From Flavobacteriaceae bacterium Ga0077528 (GTDB lineage Bacteria; Bacteroidota; Bacteroidia; Flavobacteriales; Flavobacteriaceae): a DNA stretch of 64,000 bases. Of this stretch, positions 18,801 to 25,829 are shown piece after piece. A program made the position numbers and the translations under genes. The DNA lies in NCBI GenBank assembly GCA_001464475.1, contig LNDX01000003.1, positions 62,001 to 126,000 of the forward strand. Reading direction: 5' to 3'. The notes below the pieces were generated by a model. The model saw nothing but the letters and a program-made list of their open reading frames with translations. It was not told the DNA's origin and ran no database searches. Numbering within the stretch: position 1 is the first letter of the stretch; each line of letters starts with the position of its first letter.

Positions 18801-18939
18801 CTTGAGTTATGCTGTAGATGTATTTTTCGGGTAAACCTTCCTTTTCATTGAAGTTAATGAAGGGCAAATTAGGATTTTGAGCCATAGTAAACCAGCTCAA
18901 AATCCAAAGAAAAATTATTATGTACCACTTTGTTTTCAT
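15805..18939 (-). CDS. Sensor histidine kinase with two-component-regulator propeller and LytS-type kinase core
   Basis: A 1044-residue inner-membrane sensor. After a signal peptide (MKTKWYIIIFLWILSWFTMAQ) come about a dozen periplasmic propeller repeats of the IWIGTGSGLYQF / LWIGTLNGLTKF type, then a Y_Y_Y domain (near 690-770). A transmembrane helix (about 783-803) and the LytS-type kinase domain follow, with MNPHFIFNSLNSIQKYI at about 838-854, where the His is phosphorylated, and an ATPase part ending in VTDDGIGRQKA and YGLQITEDRI. It is paired with the LytTR regulator immediately downstream. The ligand is unknown; related propeller kinases in gut Bacteroides sense glycans, but no polysaccharide-use genes are nearby. 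Confidence 0.93.
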   Translation of the reverse strand: MKTKWYIIIFLWILSWFTMAQNPNLPFINFNEKEGLPEKYIYSITQDESGLIWIGTGSGLYQFNGKYFTKINSNQDKAGHQINNILQHVYRDYDGKLLLSSLNAIQKFDPKTGEFSSFDYSKPAINQLLKAQPSGFFRDSNRDLWIATKEFWVLFDEKNNNIKKFTPKSEFITLDSKIINKIIQTPNGQLWALSNNGMFEFNSNGTIISHFNLENNQPKKNTFFDGYYDAKRNCIWLACGYDGIAQFDLATQKINYNPLIDKKSLNANPANYVTLITPKNDNEIWFVSFNLGVYSISNKQFFSFEQSYKDEYSFKTIPVSKLFEDKENNLWIASYNGLSQLPWQNNQIKTIPLFNTAAQYTVEPFGVLDYNGSDILIANNTSNGLLWWNNQAQKLSVIENPFYKGKKRELKGIQCVARNSKGEIFAASEEHFFSFKNNQLLPLSIRDQNGKLPTNITRIIFDKNDNAFLYSPYNGFYFLDVKNNTLKHFNVADVDAKSASVSSNLIAPRTIDNQNNTWFAMTEGVYCWQKSTGKFLHYANGKAENTQAKIIQSIDVIQDRQGHFWITTIDNGIFELIVKGKQSKLLNYNKENSGLPSDYCSRLILDKKGFLWIGTLNGLTKFDTKTKKVISVLNRQHGLADNGAVVMLNLLPNDNLVVNHYGVLSVVNLSKYKTNQLQPKVTITSIKVLDVFLNPKTIKEKSIELKHNENFISFEWASDVFNNANQNRFAYQLSGVDAAWNYTDKNSISYSNLNYGDYEFKVKSVNNDGVWGEVTTFKITIATPFWKTWWFYGLLVLLVGGILYAFYQFKLNQVKKEESLKSVYAQQIAEIEMKALRAQMNPHFIFNSLNSIQKYILKNDSFEASQYLTKFSKLIRLILDHSNQNYILLSSEAELLKLYIEIEALRFDNQFEYEIVVDDSLNTVIIQIPSMIIQPYVENAIWHGLLHKETKGKLTLHITRFDENNIKVLVTDDGIGRQKAHELKSKQVLKKKSYGLQITEDRISILNKTQSNKTTLKIYDLIDENGNASGTQIELIIPVQILNE

Positions 18940-18985
18940 AAAGTAGTTGCAAATTAGGAAAAAAAGCTAAATGAATAACTACTTT

Positions 18986-19016
18986 TTTGTATTGAGCAGA
19001 TTTATTGAGTAATTGA
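18986..19016 (-). promoter_or_regulatory. Putative LytTR-regulator element upstream of the kinase/regulator operon
   Basis: Half-sites TTTGTATT (18986-18993) and TGAGTAAT (19006-19013) have the same 20-bp spacing as the element before the repeat protein. The 28 bases 18989-19016 match that copy at 23 positions. The element starts 50 bp upstream of the kinase ATG, suggesting autoregulation. Confidence 0.5.
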
Positions 19017-19029
19017 CACGATTCATTAC

Positions 19030-19176
19030 TAGCCCAGATTGCAATGGAAAGCTTTTTGTGAAAGAATGCTATTTTTTGTTGGCATAAAAAAGCGACCAAC
19101 GGAAGCTCTTTTTATGGCGTACAAAAAAAGCATTGTTTGCAAAAACTTGGAATGGAAAGCTGGATTAGCTTCTAAA
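19030..19176. repeat. Degenerate REP-like palindromic element
   Basis: The stretch begins CTAGCCCAGATTGCAATGGAAAGC and ends near GGAATGGAAAGCTGGATTAGC, which relates it to the two better-conserved elements at 29737 and 35336. The middle contains several T/A-rich inverted segments such as GGCATAAAAAAGC. It fills the gap between the kinase and the E1 gene. A 60-codon plus-strand frame inside it looks spurious. Confidence 0.5.
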
Positions 19177-19230
19177 AAAGTATTCTGTTTTCAGTCGCAG
19201 TTAGCAATTATTTATGACTGAGACTGCAAA

Positions 19231-21276
19231 CTAATAATTCAAAAGTTCCTCCATTTTAGCTTTCACTTTATCCACATTCGGAATCATAGTAAACTCCAAA
19301 GTACTATTCAATGGAATGGCAGGCATATTTTCTGAACCTATAACCATTACTGGTGCATCAAGGTATTTGAAACATTTTTCTTGAATCAATCCAGCTAAAC
19401 TTCTTGCAAACGAATTGTTAGATGGTTCTTCGGTTACTACAAGACATTTTTTAGCTTTTTTAACCGATTTAAAGATAGTTTCTTCATCAAGCGGATAAAG
19501 AGTTCGTAAATCAATAATTTCTACTTGGTTCTTCATCGCTGCTGAAGCATTCAAAGCCCAATGAACTCCCATTCCATATGTAATTACCGTAATAGTTTCA
19601 TAGGTTTCTTGTTCCCAAATCTCTTGAACAATATTAGCTTTTCCGAAAGGCAAAATGTAATCTTCGCTTGGTTCGTTGACTCTTGCAGCATCGGTTCCTT
19701 TCACTTTGCTCCAATACAAACCTTTATGCTCCAAAATCACTACAGGATTTGGGTCGTAATAAGCGGCTTTCAAAAGTCCTTTTAAATCGGCACCATTACT
19801 TGGATAAGCGATTTTTATTCCGCGAATATTTGTTAAAACACTTTCTACAGACGATGAATGATAGGGTCCGCCACTTCCGTAAGCACCAATTGGAACACGC
19901 AAAATCATACTCACAGGCCATTTTCCGTTAGACAAATAACACGAGCGACTGACTTCGGTAAACAATTGATTCAATCCTGGCCAAATGTAATCGGCAAACT
20001 GCACCTCAACAATTGGTTTCAAACCAACCGCCGACATTCCTACTGTTGAACCAACAATAAACGCTTCTTGAATTGGCGTATTGAATACACGTTCGTCTCC
20101 GAATTTTTGTGCTAAAGTTGCTGCTTCTCTAAAAACTCCACCTAATCGTCCGCCAACGTCTTGTCCGTACAGCAAACATTCTTGGTGTTCTTTCATTAAT
20201 TCTTCCACTGCAAAAAGCGCGCAATCCACCATCACTACTTTATCTTCACGTTCCGGATTTCGTTCGCCAACTTCTTCCGTGATTGGTGTTGGAGCAAAAT
20301 CGTGTGTAAATAAATCTTCTGGTGTTGGATCTTCGGCTAGTTGTGCTTTATCAAAATCAGCTTGGACTCTTGTAACAGCCGTATTTTCTATAGTTTGAAT
20401 TTCTTCTTGTGTAAATCCAGCTTTCAATAATTGTTGTATCAAAACTGGAAATGGATCACGTGATTGTGCTTCTTCCAAATCGTCACGATACCATTCCATT
20501 CGAACACCTGAAGTATGATGATTTAACAACGGAACTTTAGCATGAACCAAAAAAGGACGACGTTCTTCACGAATGGTTTTCACTACTTTTTGAACTGCTA
20601 AATAACTTTCTGTAAAATTCGCTCCGTCAATCGAAATGGCTTCAATTCCGTGAAAACCTTTAGCATATTCAAACGCGTTTTGCGCACGAGTTTCAGCAGC
20701 ATTTGCAGAAATATCCCAACCGTTATCTTGTACCAAATACAAAATCGGAAGTTGTTTTAAAGCTGCCATTTGTAATGCTTCCGCGATTTCTCCTTCGGTT
20801 ACGGAAGCATCGCCAAGAGAACAAACAACTAATGGATTCTCTTGAGTAGTATCTTGAATTCCAATATTTTCTTTGTACCAAAATCCCATTGCTGCACCAG
20901 TTGCCGGAATAGCTTGCATTCCAGTTGCTGATGATTGATGCGGAATTTTAGGTTTATCGGCATCTTTCAAACTCGGATGACAATAATACGTACGTCCGCC
21001 TGAAAAAGGATCGTCTTTTTTCGCCATCAATTGCAACATCAAATCGTAAGGTTGCATTCCGATTCCGAGCATCATAGCATCATCACGATAATATGGAAAC
21101 GCGTAATCTTGTGGCAAAAGTTGCATCGCCATCGCAATCTGAATCGCTTCGTGTCCGCGTGAGGTTGCATGTACGTATTTGGAAACTATTTTGAAATTAT
21201 CTTCATACAAAGTTGCCATAGCTTTGGCAGTTGCCATTGTTGAAAACGCTTTTTCTAGTATTTTTTTATCTAACAT
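19231..21276 (-). CDS. Branched-chain 2-oxoacid dehydrogenase E1, alpha and beta subunits fused
   Basis: A 681-residue fused thiamine-diphosphate enzyme that oxidatively decarboxylates 2-oxo acids and transfers the acyl group to the E2 lipoyl arm. The alpha half (1 to about 330) has YYRDDAMMLGIG, FSGGRTYYCHPS and the ThDP/Mg motif starting GDASVTEGE near residue 154 and closing with QDN. The beta half (from about 345) has LYGQDVGGRLGGVF, EVQFADYIWPGLNQL and EHKGLYWSK. The alpha-beta fusion is common in Bacteroidota. The adjacent branched-chain aminotransferase and E2 genes make branched-chain ketoacids the best substrate guess. No E3 gene is in the window. Confidence 0.92.
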   Translation of the reverse strand: MLDKKILEKAFSTMATAKAMATLYEDNFKIVSKYVHATSRGHEAIQIAMAMQLLPQDYAFPYYRDDAMMLGIGMQPYDLMLQLMAKKDDPFSGGRTYYCHPSLKDADKPKIPHQSSATGMQAIPATGAAMGFWYKENIGIQDTTQENPLVVCSLGDASVTEGEIAEALQMAALKQLPILYLVQDNGWDISANAAETRAQNAFEYAKGFHGIEAISIDGANFTESYLAVQKVVKTIREERRPFLVHAKVPLLNHHTSGVRMEWYRDDLEEAQSRDPFPVLIQQLLKAGFTQEEIQTIENTAVTRVQADFDKAQLAEDPTPEDLFTHDFAPTPITEEVGERNPEREDKVVMVDCALFAVEELMKEHQECLLYGQDVGGRLGGVFREAATLAQKFGDERVFNTPIQEAFIVGSTVGMSAVGLKPIVEVQFADYIWPGLNQLFTEVSRSCYLSNGKWPVSMILRVPIGAYGSGGPYHSSSVESVLTNIRGIKIAYPSNGADLKGLLKAAYYDPNPVVILEHKGLYWSKVKGTDAARVNEPSEDYILPFGKANIVQEIWEQETYETITVITYGMGVHWALNASAAMKNQVEIIDLRTLYPLDEETIFKSVKKAKKCLVVTEEPSNNSFARSLAGLIQEKCFKYLDAPVMVIGSENMPAIPLNSTLEFTMIPNVDKVKAKMEELLNY

Positions 21277-21280
21277 TTAT

Positions 21281-21375
21281 TTTAAAATTTAACCACAAAG
21301 TTCACAAAGAAAGCGCGAAGCTCACTATTTAAGTAACTTTGTGTTCATTGTGCCTTCTTAGTGTCTTAGTGGTTT
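21281..21375. repeat. Imperfect inverted repeat between ilvE and E1 genes
   Basis: AACCACAAAGTTCACAAAG at the left is echoed in inverted form by CTTTGTGTTCATTGTG...TTAGTGGTTT at the right, so the ilvE-E1 transcript could fold here. It is the widespread flavobacterial 'ACCACAAAG' spacer type, with 8-9-base internal periodicity. Confidence 0.5.
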
Positions 21376-21380
21376 AGAAT

Positions 21381-22448
21381 TTATTTTGCTTCTACAATCC
21401 AACCAAATTCGTCGTTAATATCTTGAACTTTAATAGCATTCAAAGTATCATTTACCATCACAGAAACTGGATTTTCTTCTGGAAATTTAATCGACAAATC
21501 ATTATTTCCGATTTCTTCTACCATTGCTATTCCAACTGCTGTTCCTGTTCCGAAAGCTTCTTCTAAAGTTCCATTTTTCGATGCTTCGATGATTTCTGAA
21601 ATCGTGATTGGTCTTTCGGTTACTTCAAATCCTTTACTTCTTAACAAATCGATTACGCTCATTCGAGTTATTCCTGATAAAATCGAACCTGTTAAACTTG
21701 GCGTAATGAATTTTCCATCAATTTTGAAGAAAATATTCATCGTTCCCACTTCTTGAATGTATTCAAAATCTTGAGCGTCTAACCACAACACTTGGTCGAA
21801 ACCTTTTGCTTTTGCATATTCTGTTGGACGAATGGCTGCTGCGTAATTTCCAGCTGCTTTGGCTTCTCCGGTTCCACCATTTACGGCACGAACGTATTTT
21901 TTTTCTGCGTATAATTTGATTTTTCTACTGAAAAAAGGTCCTGCTGGTGATGCCATTACGATGAATTTGAAACTCGTTGCTGCTCGCATTCCGATAAAAG
22001 CTTCATCAGCATACATAAACGGACGCAAATACAATGCACTTCCTGTAGAAGTTGGAATCCAATTTTTCTCCAAAGCAGTGAATTGCTTTAATGCTTCCAC
22101 AAATAAATCTTCAGGAAATGAAGGCATTCCCATTCTATCCGCACTAAAATTCATTCGTTTTGCGTTTTCATCCGGACGAAATAATAATGGCGTTCCATCT
22201 TTTCCTAAAGTGGCTTTCATTCCTTCAAAAATGGCTTGTCCGTAATGCAAAGCCATAGCTGCAGGATGCGTTGGAATTAATGCCAAAGGTTCAATTCTTG
22301 GATTGCTCCATTCTCCATTTTCATAATCGCATATGAACATGTGATCAGTGAAATTGGTTCCCATCGTGATGTTTTCAAGATTCACTTCTGAAACTCGTGA
22401 TTGTGAAACTTTAGTTATTTTTATTGCTTGTGTCATTACTGTTTCCAT
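21381..22448 (-). CDS. ilvE: Branched-chain amino acid aminotransferase
   Basis: About 355 residues of a fold-type IV PLP aminotransferase that interconverts Leu, Ile and Val with their 2-oxo acids. Family features are HYGQAIFEGMKAT, RPDENAKRMNFSADRM, LYLRPFMYADE, the PLP lysine region (GGTGEAKAAGNYAAA, then AKGFDQVLWLDAQ), EVGTMNIFF and GSILSGITRMSVIDL. The open frame reaches 22475 and would overlap the E2 gene; I take the ATG at 22448, 5 bp after the E2 stop, though ATG 22436 is also possible. Its position between E2 and E1 of the ketoacid dehydrogenase indicates a catabolic role. The product feeds straight into the complex. Confidence 0.93.
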   Translation of the reverse strand: METVMTQAIKITKVSQSRVSEVNLENITMGTNFTDHMFICDYENGEWSNPRIEPLALIPTHPAAMALHYGQAIFEGMKATLGKDGTPLLFRPDENAKRMNFSADRMGMPSFPEDLFVEALKQFTALEKNWIPTSTGSALYLRPFMYADEAFIGMRAATSFKFIVMASPAGPFFSRKIKLYAEKKYVRAVNGGTGEAKAAGNYAAAIRPTEYAKAKGFDQVLWLDAQDFEYIQEVGTMNIFFKIDGKFITPSLTGSILSGITRMSVIDLLRSKGFEVTERPITISEIIEASKNGTLEEAFGTGTAVGIAMVEEIGNNDLSIKFPEENPVSVMVNDTLNAIKVQDINDEFGWIVEAK

Positions 22449-22452
22449 AATG

Positions 22453-23748
22453 TTATATTGTTGTGTTTGCGTCAAATTGTTCTAAATAATCGCCTACTTT
22501 TCGTAAGAATGAACCTCCTAAAAATCCGTCCACTACTCTATGGTCGAACGATAAAGAAAGATACATCATACTTCTTATTGCGATTTCGTCTCCTTTTTCA
22601 GTTGTAATTACTTCGGGACGTTTTTTGATAATTCCGAGTGCTAAAATCGCAACTTCAGGTTGGTTGATAATTGGTGTTCCCATCAAACTCCCAAAAGTTC
22701 CAACATTAGAAATGGTGAAAGTACTTCCTTGTATTTGCTCTGGTTTTAATTTGTTATTTCTTGAAGCTTCGGCTAATGAATTCACATCTTTTGCTAAAGC
22801 AACTAAATCTTTTTCATTGGCATTTTTCACTACAGGAACGATCAAATTCCCTGATGGTAATGCGGTTGCCATTCCGATATTGATGTCGTTGTGGACAATG
22901 ATATTTTTCTCATCCACAGAAACATTAATCATTGGAAAATCGGCTACAGCTTTTGCTACAGCTTGAACGAATACTGGTGTAAACGTTAATTTTTCGTTGT
23001 GTTTTTCTTGAAATTTGTCTTTATTTTCGTTTCTCCAATTTACCAAATTCGTGACATCAACTTCAATGTAAGAAGTTACGTGAGGCGATGTTTGCTTTGA
23101 ATATACCATGTGATCGGCAATCATCTTGCGCATTCTGTCCATTTCTACAATGCGATCTTTTCCTTCTAAAAAATTGATTTTTGGCTTTGGGAAGGAAGAA
23201 GTTGATTGTTGATGGTTAATCATTGATGGTTTTGACTGAATAGGATATTTACGATTTTTTAGATAATTAAAAACGTCACTTTTTTGCAAACGTCCATCCG
23301 TTCCTGAACCCGGAATGGTTTGTAATTCTTCGATCGAAAGGTTTTCTTTTTGGGCAATTGAAATGATTAAGGGTGAAATGAAAGCGTTTGGATTGGTTGT
23401 CAGTTTTCGGTTTTCGGTTTTCGGTTGAGATACTTCAACTTTATTTGGTGAAACAACTTCTGAATTCTGAACTTTTTCTGCTGACTGCAAACTGCTATCT
23501 GCTATCTGCTGACTTGAATCAATCAAAGCCAAAACGGTTCCAACCTCAACGACATCATCTTTTTGAAAACGAATTTCCGTGATTACTCCCGAAACAGGCG
23601 CGGGAACATCACTATCGACTTTATCGGTAGCTACTTCTAGAATGGTTTCTTCGGCTTCAACAAAATCACCTACGTTTTTCAACCAACTGATTATTGTTGC
23701 TTCGGATATACTTTCACCCATCTTGGGCATTTTGAATTCTGTTATCAT
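22453..23748 (-). CDS. Dihydrolipoamide acyltransferase, E2 component of 2-oxoacid dehydrogenase
   Basis: A 431-residue E2 core protein. An N-terminal lipoyl domain carries Lys43 in EVATDKVDSDVPAP. A long linker (about 80-125) leads to the peripheral subunit-binding domain (AFISPLIISIAQKENLSIEELQTIPGSG...DGRLQKSDVFNYL) and the catalytic domain with SFDHRVVDG near residues 400-408, where His and Asp act in acyl transfer. The linker is unusual at DNA level: it contains two period-7 repeat arrays like those between genes (23403-23430 and 23478-23512). It lies upstream of ilvE and E1 in one operon. Branched-chain specificity is inferred from these neighbours. Confidence 0.93.
   Translation of the reverse strand: MITEFKMPKMGESISEATIISWLKNVGDFVEAEETILEVATDKVDSDVPAPVSGVITEIRFQKDDVVEVGTVLALIDSSQQIADSSLQSAEKVQNSEVVSPNKVEVSQPKTENRKLTTNPNAFISPLIISIAQKENLSIEELQTIPGSGTDGRLQKSDVFNYLKNRKYPIQSKPSMINHQQSTSSFPKPKINFLEGKDRIVEMDRMRKMIADHMVYSKQTSPHVTSYIEVDVTNLVNWRNENKDKFQEKHNEKLTFTPVFVQAVAKAVADFPMINVSVDEKNIIVHNDINIGMATALPSGNLIVPVVKNANEKDLVALAKDVNSLAEASRNNKLKPEQIQGSTFTISNVGTFGSLMGTPIINQPEVAILALGIIKKRPEVITTEKGDEIAIRSMMYLSLSFDHRVVDGFLGGSFLRKVGDYLEQFDANTTI
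23478..23512. repeat. Period-7 array inside the E2 linker coding region
   Basis: Five heptamers CTGCTGA, CTGCAAA, CTGCTAT, CTGCTAT, CTGCTGA lie in one phase and encode part of the linker (QQIADSSLQSAE). A second array, GTTTTCG three times, lies at 23403-23423 and encodes PKTENRK. Both look like the noncoding arrays elsewhere in the window. Confidence 0.7.
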
Positions 23749-23769
23749 TTGTTCGGTTGGTTATAATAA

Positions 23770-24051
23770 TTAACCTTGATATTTTAGTATTAAAAAAAAA
23801 CAAATCAAAAATACAGTTGAATGAATTATAATTGAAAAAATATTTGTTTTTGATTTGTAATAATATTGCCAAATGTTTTTTAATAGAACAACAATAACTA
23901 ATATTGGCAAAACTAAAGGTGCTATCGTTCCTAATATAAACCACAACATTCCTTCAGGCTTTATATAATAAATAATTGTAATCAAAAAACTTAATATTAC
24001 ATAAAATAATATTGTAACTAATGCACTTCTATATTTTGTATTTTCAATCAT
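23770..24051 (-). CDS. Small three-helix membrane protein, paralogue of the gene at 24699
   Basis: A 93-residue protein with no named family. It begins MIENTKYRSALVTILFYVILSF and has three hydrophobic segments (about 9-28, 34-56, 74-90) with a KSKTNIFSIIIHSTVFLI stretch before the last helix. The protein encoded at 24699-24977 has the same length, the same IEN-Y-(R/N)AL-TI-FY opening and the same SIIIH motif, so the two are paralogues that sandwich paaY. It lies 21 bp before the E2 start. Function is unknown. Nothing indicates that it takes part in phenylacetate breakdown beyond its position. Confidence 0.65.
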   Translation of the reverse strand: MIENTKYRSALVTILFYVILSFLITIIYYIKPEGMLWFILGTIAPLVLPILVIVVLLKNIWQYYYKSKTNIFSIIIHSTVFLICFFLILKYQG

Positions 24052-24056
24052 TAAAA

Positions 24057-24653
24057 TTATTTCTTCTTAAATTCATTTAATGTAGCATAAAAAGCTTCTT
24101 GAGTTGGTCTGTCATTTGGAATTTCTCGCAATGGTTCAACGGCTTTTAATGTTTCGTAACATTCTTTTGGCAATTGCTGATATAAAGCAGTTCCTTTGGT
24201 TTTCCAATCAATCATTTCATCGGAAACGTCTTTTATAATTGTGGCTGGATTTCCCACTACCATTTTTCGGTTTGGGATTTGCATTCCGGCTTTTATGAAA
24301 CTTAATGCGCCAATAATACTTTCATCACCAACATTTACGTCATCCATAATTACAGCGTTCATTCCTACAAGGCAATTAGCTCCGATGTTAGCTCCGTGAA
24401 TTATCGCTCCGTGACCTATATGTGCACCTGCTTTCAAAACCATTGTCTTTCCTGGGAACATATGAATAGTGCAATTTTCCTGTACGTTACAACCGTCTTC
24501 AATTATAATCTCTCCCCAATCGCCACGAATAGCAGCACCTGGACCAACGTAAACATTTTTCCCAATAATCACATTACCCGTAACCGCTGCTTGCGGATGG
24601 ATGAAACTACTTTCGTGTATTACTGGGATGAACCCTTTAAATTCGTATATCAT
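24057..24653 (-). CDS. paaY: PaaY-like hexapeptide-repeat protein (gamma-carbonic anhydrase fold)
   Basis: A 198-residue left-handed beta-helix protein. Hexapeptide repeats run through VTGNVIIGKNVYVGPGAAIRGDWGEIIIEDGCNVQENCTIH, with candidate metal-binding histidines in IHMFPG and HIGHGAIIHGANIG. The C-terminal helix includes MIDWKTKGTALYQQLPKECYETLKAVEPL, typical of PaaY. In E. coli and Pseudomonas PaaY is a thioesterase that salvages dead-end CoA esters of the phenylacetate pathway, and its position in a paa cluster supports that name over a generic carbonic anhydrase. The first codon is 4 bases from a period-7 array. Confidence 0.85.
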   Translation of the reverse strand: MIYEFKGFIPVIHESSFIHPQAAVTGNVIIGKNVYVGPGAAIRGDWGEIIIEDGCNVQENCTIHMFPGKTMVLKAGAHIGHGAIIHGANIGANCLVGMNAVIMDDVNVGDESIIGALSFIKAGMQIPNRKMVVGNPATIIKDVSDEMIDWKTKGTALYQQLPKECYETLKAVEPLREIPNDRPTQEAFYATLNEFKKK

Positions 24654-24656
24654 TTT

Positions 24657-24691
24657 TTAGTAATTAGTGAAGAGTAATTAGTGATTAGCTT
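24657..24691. repeat. Period-7 array directly upstream of paaY
   Basis: Five heptamers, TTAGTAA, TTAGTGA, AGAGTAA, TTAGTGA, TTAGCTT, begin 4 bases before the paaY start codon. Confidence 0.7.
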
Positions 24692-24698
24692 TTCCTCT

Positions 24699-24977
24699 TT
24701 ATAATGTTTTAATGAAAATTAATAATGAAATGAAAATTATAAAATGAATAATAATTGATGATATCAATTCTTTTTTATAAAGAAAGTATCTAAAAATATT
24801 TATTGATAACAACAACCCACTTATAAATGGTAATGTAAATAAAAATAGAACTCCTCCTGGATTACATACTCCTGAAGGAAACCATTTATGTAAAAAATAA
24901 CTTATTATTAAAAATAGAATATAAAATCCTATTGTAAACAGTGCATTTTTTAAATATAAATTTTCAATTTTTGGCAT
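24699..24977 (-). CDS. Small three-helix membrane protein, paralogue of the gene at 23770
   Basis: A 92-residue protein (MPKIENLYLKNALFTIGFYILFLIISYFL...) with three predicted membrane segments. It shares its length, opening pattern and a late SIIIH motif with the protein on the other side of paaY. It differs by a short loop with two Cys-poor Gly/Pro turns (WFPSGVCNPGG). It lies 20 bp after the crotonase gene and is probably cotranscribed. No function is assigned. Confidence 0.65.
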   Translation of the reverse strand: MPKIENLYLKNALFTIGFYILFLIISYFLHKWFPSGVCNPGGVLFLFTLPFISGLLLSINIFRYFLYKKELISSIIIHFIIFISLLIFIKTL

Positions 24978-24996
24978 TTCTAATTACTATTCACTC

Positions 24997-25746
24997 CTAT
25001 TTAAATTTCTTCAACGTTTCTTTTGTAAAATCAGACAACACTAATCTTCCGCTGATAGCTGCTCTTTCTGCTAATAAATTGTCCCAATCTTCTGTTCCTC
25101 TCCAAAAAACTTTTTTCATTTCGGTCATCGCTTCTGGATTGTAAGAGCATAAATGCTCGGCGAATTTTTGAACGGCTTCGTCCATTTCTTCTATGTTTTC
25201 AAATACTTGAGCATACAATCCTTTTTCTTTTGCCCAATTTGCATCATAAAATGTATTGGCATCGATTGCTATTTGTGACATTGCTGAAACTCCCATTTTT
25301 CTTTCAATAGCTGGTGAAACTACAAATGGTCCGATTCCGACATTTAGTTCTGATAACTTTATGGCTGCAAATTTTGTTGCCATGCAATAATCGGTTGATG
25401 CTGCTATTCCTACTCCGCCACCAACGGTTTTTCCTTGAATTCTTCCTATGATGAATTTTGGACATTTTCTCATAGCGTTGATTACGTTGGCAAATCCTGA
25501 GAAAAATACTTTTCCAGTTGCGGCATCGTTGATGGAAATTAGTTCTTGAAAACTGGCTCCGGCGCAAAATGTTCTATCGCCACCACTTTTTAGGATAATT
25601 ACTTTAACTTCTGAATTATTTCCAACTTCGGTTATCGTGTTGGCTAATTGTGCTAATATATCGCTAGGCAATGAGTTTTGTTCTGGATGAAAAAACTCGA
25701 TGGTGGCGATGTTGTTATGTATGTTTTGTTTTACGTATGCGTTCAT
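24997..25746 (-). CDS. Enoyl-CoA hydratase/isomerase family protein (candidate PaaF-type 2,3-dehydroadipyl-CoA hydratase)
   Basis: A 249-residue crotonase-fold enzyme. CoA-binding and oxyanion-hole blocks are visible (DRTFCAGASFQEL; GRIQGKTVGGGVGIAASTDYCMAT). The catalytic loop reads LSELNVGIGPFVVSPAIERKMG, with Glu in the SELN position. Another crotonase of this cluster is clearly PaaG-like, and a hydratase for 2,3-dehydroadipyl-CoA (PaaF) is otherwise missing, so I infer that role. A methylglutaconyl-CoA-hydratase-like role in branched-chain catabolism is the alternative, since the bkd genes are just downstream. It follows paaZ on the same strand. Confidence 0.8.
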   Translation of the reverse strand: MNAYVKQNIHNNIATIEFFHPEQNSLPSDILAQLANTITEVGNNSEVKVIILKSGGDRTFCAGASFQELISINDAATGKVFFSGFANVINAMRKCPKFIIGRIQGKTVGGGVGIAASTDYCMATKFAAIKLSELNVGIGPFVVSPAIERKMGVSAMSQIAIDANTFYDANWAKEKGLYAQVFENIEEMDEAVQKFAEHLCSYNPEAMTEMKKVFWRGTEDWDNLLAERAAISGRLVLSDFTKETLKKFK

Positions 25747-25750
25747 AAAT

Positions 25751-25785
25751 TGTTGATTGTTGATTGTTGATTGTTGATTGTTGAT
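25751..25785. repeat. Perfect heptamer array (TGTTGAT x5) upstream of the crotonase
   Basis: Five identical copies of TGTTGAT end 5 bases from the start codon at 25746. It is the most regular of the period-7 arrays in the window. Confidence 0.9.
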
Positions 25786-25829
25786 TTCAAAACTTCTAAA
25801 ATCAAAAATCGTTAATCTTCAATCGTTAA

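Noticed and set aside
19039..19221. 60-codon plus-strand frame before the E1 gene
   Set aside because: It lies wholly within a REP-like repeat and has no recognisable protein features.
25751..25785. Heptamer arrays considered as CRISPR repeats
   Set aside because: Units are 7 bases, directly adjacent and without spacers; no cas genes are present.
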